From Hygrocybe punicea (lineage: Eukaryota > Basidiomycota > Agaricomycetes > Agaricales > Hygrophoraceae): 64,000 nt of DNA. Below the pieces are notes generated by a model, which was given only the letters and a program-made list of their open reading frames with translations, did no database searches and was not told where the DNA came from. How positions within the stretch are numbered: position 1 is the first letter of the stretch; every line of letters begins with the position of its first letter. Made by a program: the position numbers and the translations under genes. Shown piece after piece: positions 57,305-64,000 of the stretch. The stretch is taken from positions 248,001 through 312,000 of the forward strand of contig OY744473.1 of assembly GCA_963556145.1 (NCBI GenBank), given 5' to 3'.

Positions 57305-58233
57305 ATGCGCTTCGCTTCGCTCATCACTGTTCTCGCCGTTGGCTTCACCTCCACGACCCTCGCAGCCTCTTCGCCCCTCGAGGTATGGCAGCCCAATCCA
57401 TCCTCGGGACAGAATCCCTCCAGACTGATCTTTCACTCCCGTGCTGTGTAGATCAGAGACATCCACGCAAACCAGATTTTGGACTACGTGCGAAGGAGGT
57501 GAGAGTCCATTCTCACCCACTCATGCGCTGACATTTTCTGAACAAATCCTTTGAACAAGTGTCGTCGCCGACGACAACATCCCGCTCTTGACGAAGCGGT
57601 CAATCTTGAACAAACTGGATGTAAGTGGCATAAGTAGTCTCGCATATCCAACCCAGAGCTTAATCCCTCTTCCTCTCCACTATCTATTTACAGAGGAGAG
57701 AAGATTTTGTGAACGACTTGACGGTAACGCTCATACTAGTAGCTCAAAATGTTCCTACCCTCTCACCTCCTCATTTCCAGACAACCGCTAAGACCGGCTC
57801 GGGTGGTGTGGTGACGCACTACGCCAGGAAAACCAGCCTCGTCCCCCGTGGACCACGCGACCAGAAGCTCCATGGTTTGGGTCAGCCAAAGAGGCCGTCT
57901 CGTCGGACAACAGGTCGCAGTGATGGTGGACACGAGCTTGGAAGTCCTGGCAGTTCCAACCAGCCGTCGGCCGTGGCACCTCAGAACCAAGACCCCGGTA
58001 GTCGTCCTGGTAGTCCCGACCAGACGTCGCCTACTGCGCCTCCGGACCAAGATCCCAGTGGTGGCTTAGGTGGGCACGAGCCTAATCAGGGGTCATACGA
58101 GCATGGAAGTCCTGGCAGTTCCAACCAGCCGTCGGCCGTGGCACCTCAGAACCAAGGCTCCGGTAATCGTCCTATTCGTCCCCACCAGACTTCGCCTACT
58201 GCGCCTCCGGACCAAGATCCCAGTGTGGCTTAG
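57305..58233 (+). CDS. Small secreted Pro/Gly/Ser-rich repeat protein
   Basis: Five exons join in frame to 222 residues: 57305-57382, 57452-57498, 57560-57620, 57694-57723, 57781-58233. A signal peptide (MRFASLITVLAVGFTSTTLA) is followed by a short region with dibasic sites (RRS, TKRS, DRRED) that could be processed by a Kex2-type protease. The C-terminal part is built from a 55-residue repeat (165 bp) containing GSPGSSNQPSAVAPQNQ and TSPTAPPDQDPS. At the third repeat unit a one-base deletion (CAGTGTGG instead of CAGTGGTGG) brings in the stop at 58231. No family was recognised. Secretion and repeats fit a cell-wall or effector-like protein, but that is inference. Confidence 0.75.
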
Positions 58234-58260
58234 GTGGGCACGAGCCTAATCAGGGGTCAT
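57920..58260. repeat. 165-bp coding tandem repeat, two full units and a partial third
   Basis: GGAAGTCCTGGCAGTTCC recurs at a 165-bp spacing. The third unit starts beyond the stop codon (GTGGGCACGAGCCTAATC) and decays, showing that the ancestral repeat array was longer than the present gene. Confidence 0.85.
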
Positions 58261-58935
58261 CCAGGCACGGTTCTGGCATCGATAACGGCACTGCTCCCCC
58301 GCAAAAACATGATTGTTGTGGTTGTCAGTAATCTCGGTGGGGCTTGGAATACATGCCAAATTCAGCAATATTTGGATAACTAATGGAATACTGCGGGGGT
58401 TATTATGGTGTGGCAGTCTGTTTTACATGGGCTAGGCAGCCCCGTGTTTAGTTCCTGAATAATACATGTATTACAAAAACTATAAACAATTCATTCTTTG
58501 TAAGACAAATAACTCAGCAACCAGACCTCAGATTAACATGATTGTAGGGACAAATTTTTATCTATAGTTCTGGGGCTGGGCAGCCCTACATTTTATTGAA
58601 TAAATCATTAATGTGTGAACAATCTATGCAGGACTTATTAGTCTTATTCAAACATGGTTTGAACACTGAACTGCAAGGGGCATAGCTCTGGAGCTCTCAT
58701 TCACCTGGGCATATGTCCATTACCAGAGTACTACTTGTCATGAGAGTGGTCCAGGGTGGCTTCCTGGCTGTCCTCTCTCAGTTGTCTGTGGTGGGATTGT
58801 GGTCTTGTATTGGACTTGAGTTGGATGGCAACCATCAGGAAAACGTGGAGATACAGGGATTTCCAGACAGATCTTATCAACAGATAGCTGACCGATATCA
58901 TGTGATCTAGTGATATATAAGCTCATCACAATTTA
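58234..58935. other. AT-rich intergenic sequence, no gene recognised
   Basis: It contains one copy (58838-58893) of a segment repeated at 59886-59943 (GGATTTCCAGACA ... ATCAACAGATAGCTG). Confidence 0.5.
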
Positions 58936-58940
58936 GAACT

Positions 58941-59147
58941 CTGATAACAATATTGTCATACTATTCCTGTAGCTATCACATTGATATTTTAAGATCAAGT
59001 CATGTAATTCTGATAACAATATTGTCACACTATTCCTGTAGCTATCACATTGATATTTTAAGATAAAGTCATGTAATTCTGATAACAATATTGTCACACT
59101 ATTCCTGTAGCTATCACATTGATATTCTAAGATCATGTCATGAAATT
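58941..59147. repeat. 69-bp tandem repeat, three copies
   Basis: CTGATAACAATATTGTCA recurs at 58941, 59010 and 59079. Each unit is AT-rich and about 95 percent identical to the next, including TATTCCTGTAGCTATCAC. It has no coding potential beyond chance. Confidence 0.95.
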
Positions 59148-60025
59148 CTGATGTTAAGATGGTGAATTCTTCTCAGAGGTATTGCAAGACTGGAATTATT
59201 TTGTATGTGGTGATATATTAAAATCTATGCATGGTCACACTGTTAAGATTTGGCATTCCATTGGCAAGTAACTATCTTTCTTGTACCTGGAGTCTGTATA
59301 AATATGTACACATATGTTGGCACTATTTGGCTGCACACCTGTGGGTTGAACAAAATACAAAATCTTGTTCATGTCTCAATTTTTCATCCTTACACTTATA
59401 TTAAGCATTCAAATTGGACAATAAGACAATAAGTGAGATAAGATAAACTTCCAAGACCTTGAGATAAGATTAGATAAAATTAATTCTGAGACCTTGAGAT
59501 AACATCAGATAAATTCCAAGAAGATTTAACATGAGACCATTATAAGATAAGTGAATGAGAAAGACAATGGTTAAAAGGCAGAATTTTTTCATCTCCTTAC
59601 TCAATAACAGATATTCTAATATCATTGGTTACCAATGAATACCAGAATTAGTGGTCAAGACATTATTGGCAACTAATGCTACATTGACATCAATATGCTT
59701 GATGTGATGTATTTTCATCTAGGTAACCATAAATTATCTGAGTTGACCTGGCTGTCATCATAGTGATACTGGATGTTACTTATGATGTATCAGATCAGGT
59801 CTTATAAGACTTTCTCATTTCATGTTCAATTTCCTGATGACATTGGCAAGAGAACTTACAGAAGAAAACATTTTAGAAAGTTGTTAAACCTCAGGAAAAT
59901 GTGGAGACACTGGGATTTCCAGACAAATCTTATCAACAGATAGCTGCATTTTTCGCTGCAGGGCACAACAGCCAAAGGGTAACGTGAAGCCCCTTCAGAC
60001 ATCCCTCTGCTAGAGACCTTGAGGC
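59148..60025. other. AT-rich sequence with GAGATAA words; no gene
   Basis: GAGATAAGAT and CCTTGAGATAA words cluster at 59430-59520. The second copy of the 58838 segment lies at 59886-59943, followed by the copy of the 56853 sequence. Nothing else was recognised. Confidence 0.5.
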
Positions 60026-60030
60026 TCAGC

Positions 60031-63000
60031 TATGGAAACCGAGAGTGATCAGCTAGTTTTCGGATCTGCCGTGTCAAGTCCGACGCGGCATGGCATCAAG
60101 ACCCGGGACACCATTCCTTAGTATTCTGAGTCACTCACTTTAAGAAAGTCTATAATTATTTTCTTTCAATCTTTGAAAACAAAATTGAAAAAAACTGGAT
60201 ACTAGTCTGAATGGTCCCTGCTATAAGCCATTTGACTCACACAAATGCTGAGTCCTAGAATGCATAACAAATGACTACAAAAGTCATAAGTAAATGAAAG
60301 AAATAATGAAAGGCATCTAGCTCACCTCAGCATTTACATGAGTCAAATGGCTTCATTGTTATGGGACATCTTAGGGATGACTCCAGACAACAATCAAGTG
60401 ATCAGAGAGTAATGAGACTCAAGGATGAATTACAAACAGAATGTTACGTTTTTCAACTCCGCAACTCCGATTCCAACTCCGTTACCCACCATGACAATTC
60501 CACTTTATCACACCTTCCTTTTTCGTTTCCTTTTACCTTTTGTCTTCTTTTGGACATCGTTGTTTATTCTCGTTCTGGTTCTCATCCCTCAGTTGTCTAC
60601 TCTTGTACTATTGAACTTTCTGTTTTCTCTTCTGTGTTACGGATCGCTTCTGCAGCGGGCTCCGGCAACAATCAACTTAACAGGGGATCGGCTTCCAGAG
60701 GGGAGAAGAGCAGTTTTCATTGTTGCTTACAGCTAAGACAACACTGCTATGAAGGAGGGGTCAAGGTCTAATGTCATTGCGAGCTGTGGGGGTTACCCAA
60801 AACAAGATGAGTCTGCCCCAAGAACCAGACTAAACGTAAAGAAAGGAAAAGAAGAAAAAGTCCGAACCAACAACAAGAACAGTATATATAGTGACTGGTC
60901 TTGAGGGGAGGTAAATAGAAATACAACCATGAAGCCACAACATGTCCAACTCTACCATGTGTTCACCATGAGGCGTACATGAGGCGTTGTGACGGCGAGT
61001 TCTGTTGTAGACCCGGAATAGGAATCTACGGAAAGTGTGATCAGCTAAGAAGTGATCAGAGGAGTAAAGTCTTTCTAAGGTGTCTAGTCAATCCAACCTG
61101 AATCCGGGGTTCCGGATCAGAGGGGAAGTGAAGGGAGTGGAGTACGAAGACTAATATGGGTGATACGAATAGTGGACTCAGAAATAGAACTGAAGTGGGA
61201 TAATAAGATGTAATATATGATGGGATGTGATATGATACGGTGTAATATGATGGGATGTGATAGGATAATATGATATGGTTGTAGTATAAGGGTACATCTT
61301 TTATACTACTGGGAGTGAACCTGTGCTGTAGTAACTATGTACTACAAGCGAAGGCTGTAACTGATAGGGGCAGAGTGGAGTGGAGTATAGGAGGAATGGT
61401 GCTATGTACTAAGTAACAGGAAACGAAGATATATCATATGTAACTATAGACATAGTGATTCCGGGTCGTTAGAGACATTGCATCTTGAGTATGAACGATT
61501 CCAGAGGGGGATCCGGAGCGGAATCGATGGAGAGGACCGGAATCGGGCAGAATCGACGATACATGAATGGGAATGGGGGACGATGTGGGATACGAAGAGG
61601 ATTCGGGTCCAGACGGCCCGGAGCCTCTACAGCGTCCTCATGTCGATGTTCTCGCGATCCAACTGGAGGCCCGGGTGTCATTGAGGATAGGAGAGGTCCG
61701 GATGACTCGGATGATTTGTCATTGGATCATGTGACATGCAGAATTGCCAATTCGCGGTCTACACTTGCTGTAACGGGCAAGTGCACAGTTTGGCAAGTGC
61801 ATTGCACGGTCGGGTCGAAGATGGGTATCGTCCAGTGTGGGGTTGGTGATGAGAGTGTCTTGAGGTAGCATGGATATAGCAGCAAGGTTGGTATGAAAGA
61901 AAATGAAGGAATGTATAGAGGTAAAAACCAACTAGGACAGTGGGCTAGTCGAGGTCAGACATGTGAACAGCATAAGCTGTACTGGATGATGATGTCTGTG
62001 TCAATGACATATCGAGGGGCGGTGTCTTGTCCTGTGTGTGGAACAACGTGGTCCACCTGATGTCGGTATTTGTCCAAGAAAGGGTATCATTGTAAACGAG
62101 TGTGGGAGGTATCAAGATCATAGATGGAAAAGGATAAATGAATGTGGGTCCAGGTTTCGAGTCATGGCATGAGTGACAAGCTGTGGGAATAAGATGTCGG
62201 GTACTGCAATGAAGCAACGTTGTGTGAACAATATGCGATAGGGGTTGGTTCACTGTTTGGGAAGTCGTATGGTCTGTGGTTGAAGTCCAAAAGAATGTGC
62301 TTTGGCGATGGTCGGATTAGAGAGAACAGTGAAATGTCTTGTGATCGGGGATTGTTCAGGGCATGCGTGCAGGTGAGGAATGTCGTCGGATAATCAGGGA
62401 GGATAATGGTAGGCACGGAATACGAAAGTGGAAACCATATATCCAGGTATGGCAATTGTCAATTACGTGGTGAGATATTGTCGAGGTGGAAGTCGGAAGT
62501 ATCGATGGCAGAAGGGTTTCAGTACCGATGCCAAAGATAGATCATAACAAGGTAAAAACCGATGAGGAAGGTGATGGCGATGCTGCCAATGATGATTACA
62601 GTAATTAGCTGTGTCGGGAGTACAGCCATTGTAAATCGGTTTGTCGTGGGATGAAGTCAACAATATGTCAGTGCGAGGGAAAAGACAATAGCAATGATGT
62701 CCGTTGGCAAGGAGACTATTCGGGTACAGCAAGGTAACGTGGGGATGTGTCCATGGTCGGTCTGGATTGTTCTAGAAGAAAAGATGAAAAGAGAACAAGA
62801 ACGAGAATAAACAACGATGTCCAAAAGAAGACAAAAGGTAAAAGGAAACGAAAAAAAAGGTGTGATAAAGTGGAATTGTCATGGTGGGTAACGGAGTTGG
62901 AATCGGAGTTGCGGAGTTGAAAAACGTAACATTCTGTTTGTAATTCATCCTTGAGTCTCATTACTCTCTGATCACTTGATTGTTGTCTGGAGTCATCCCT

Positions 63001-63342
63001 AAGATGTCCCATAACAATGAAGCCATTTGACTCATGTAAATGCTGAGGTGAGCTAGATGCCTTTCATTATTTCTTTCATTTACTTATGACTTTTGTAGTC
63101 ATTTGTTATGCATTCTAGGACTCAGCATTTGTGTGAGTCAAATGGCTTATAGCAGGGACCATTCAGACTAGTATCCAGTTTTTTTCAATTTTGTTTTCAA
63201 AGATTGAAAGAAAATAATTATAGACTTTCTTAAAGTGAGTGACTCAGAATACTAAGGAATGGTGTCCCGGGTCTTGATGCCATGCCGCGTCGGACTTGAC
63301 ACGGCAGATCCGAAAACTAGCTGATCACTCTCGGTTTCCATA
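60031..63342. mobile_element. 3.3-kb element with 570-bp inverted repeats and 5-bp TSD
   Basis: The ends are TATGGAAACCGAGAGTG and CACTCTCGGTTTCCATA. The inverted repeats (60031-60605 and 62763-63342) are nearly identical and contain ACTCCGATTCCAACTCC words. The flanks are TCAGC on both sides (60026-60030 and 63343-63347), a 5-bp TSD. The interior (60606-62762) has several short ORFs on both strands but no recognisable transposase, so it seems non-autonomous. A 5-bp TSD with long TIRs is unusual; Transib is one superfamily with 5-bp duplications, but nothing else links it. Confidence 0.85.
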
Positions 63343-63347
63343 TCAGC

Positions 63348-63498
63348 AGTGTTGATTCTGTTGAATTCTGGGGTGTACCTTCACACTTCCATGTAGTGCT
63401 GTTCCAGCCCGGCTTGGCCTGGAAGCCATTGGCCTGGCTTCAGGCAGCTCCGGCTTTGTGAATCCTCAGGCCAAGCTGGGGTTGCCGGCTCCGGCTCA
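63348..63498. repeat. GGCTTGGCC/CCGGCTCC word array (left part)
   Basis: Words GGCCTGG, GGCTTGG and CCGGCTC recur over 63400-63498 and again, after the inserted MITE, at 63868-63990. Together they are one end of a word-array transposon that runs out of the window. Confidence 0.6.
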
Positions 63499-63867
63499 TA
63501 GTGTTGCCACGGCTATAGCCAATGTTTTTTGAAAAATTGCCTTTTTAGGCTAGTAAAATTAGGCAATTATGAAAATATTTGAGGAGATGGGCAAAGCCAA
63601 AAGCTGGGGGGTCACTTAACGGTGCTAAGAATTTGGTGCCCAATCTTCAGAGTTATTCAACCATAGCTGTTGAGCCTAGCCAGTTACCATCCAACAGCTA
63701 TCCCTGAAGAACCCTGAGAATTGAGCCCCAAATCCTTAGCACCCTTAAGTGACCCCTCAGCTTTTGGCTTCGCCCATCTCCTCAAATATTTTCATAATTT
63801 TGCCTAATTTTACTAGCCTAAAAAGGCAATTTTTCAAAAAACATCGGCTATAGCCGTGGCAACACTA
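63499..63867. mobile_element. 369-bp palindromic MITE with TAGTGTTGCC ends and perfect 8-bp TSD
   Basis: The ends are TAGTGTTGCCACGGCTATAG and CTATAGCCGTGGCAACACTA. CCGGCTCA flanks both sides (63491-63498 and 63868-63875). Its outer 105 bp on each side match the TIRs of the Tnp2 element at 16375-22907, and its core matches the 159-bp palindrome in that element's left TIR. It has no coding capacity and is a deletion derivative of, or shares an ancestor with, that element. Confidence 0.95.
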
Positions 63868-63875
63868 CCGGCTCA

Positions 63876-64000
63876 GGTCTGGCCAGCTTTGGCTTAGGCC
63901 TAGTCTCGGTTCCAGACGTTCTAGTCGCAGCTATTTGGTAGCTTACGTCAGTTCCGGAGTTATCCTTGTTGGAGCTCCAAATATAGTCCTGGACGTTGCG
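63876..64000. repeat. Continuation of the GGCC/CCGG word array to the window end
   Basis: Words GGTCTGGCC, GGCTTAGGCC and GTTCCAGACG continue the array interrupted by the MITE. The rest of the host element lies outside the window. Confidence 0.5.

Noticed and set aside
60361..60771. ORFs of 103-136 codons in the arms of the 60-kb inverted repeat
   Set aside because: They occur in mirror image in both arms, have no recognisable motifs and lie in transposon ends.
1..64000. tRNA, rRNA or other structural RNA genes
   Set aside because: None was noticed by eye on either strand; a covariance-model search would be needed to exclude small RNAs.

Overview
The window looks like a transposon-rich stretch of a filamentous basidiomycete genome, most likely a mushroom-forming Agaricomycete. 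The genes have many short introns (mostly 45-60 bp, GT-AG) and belong to families familiar from these fungi: a fungal-specific transcription factor, a Tnp2-type transposase with its usual partner protein, a sesquiterpene synthase fused to an HMG-CoA synthase-like domain, GH79, an alginate-lyase-like protein, a DUF6534 membrane protein and a cupredoxin-like extracellular protein. I cannot name the species. All coordinates and splice junctions below were worked out by eye from the sequence, and no searches were run.

Layout: (1) 1-1577, the 3' part of a transcription factor gene. (2) 1600-11261, nested transposons in a decayed RecQ-like helicase element; two nested elements have 8-bp target-site duplications (TSDs). 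(3) A 100-bp assembly gap at 11262-11361. (4) 11362-16374, Ty3-type LTRs nested in each other and in a gag relic, with 4-bp TSDs. (5) 16375-22907, a 6.5-kb element with intact-looking Tnp2 transposase and accessory genes, followed by a copia relic. (6) 25676-28587, an apparently intact sesquiterpene synthase joined in frame to an HMG-CoA synthase-like domain that lacks the catalytic Cys and His. (7) 28831-37359, an 8.5-kb element with long inverted repeats. It holds an intact-looking DD34E Tc1/mariner transposase, a scrambled coatomer-alpha pseudogene and an intact unknown gene. (8) 37360-42500, non-autonomous elements with TAGTGTTGCC ends and long CAG/CTG arrays. (9) 43535-58233, a gene-rich block: GH79 and an alginate-lyase-like gene read divergently, then a DUF6534 protein, a cupredoxin-like protein and a small secreted repeat protein. 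(10) 58234-64000, AT-rich repeats and more transposons.

Two themes stand out. First, the terpene synthase-HMGS fusion couples a sesquiterpene cyclase to what appears to be a pseudoenzyme of the mevalonate pathway. Second, many transposon ends carry dense arrays of one short word (for example GGTTC, GGGTA, GTCCCAG, GTCCGGAT, ACTTAAT), a different word in each family, in inverted orientation at the two ends. Five of these elements can be delimited by an 8-bp or 5-bp TSD. Such arrays look like rapidly diverging transposase-binding sites.
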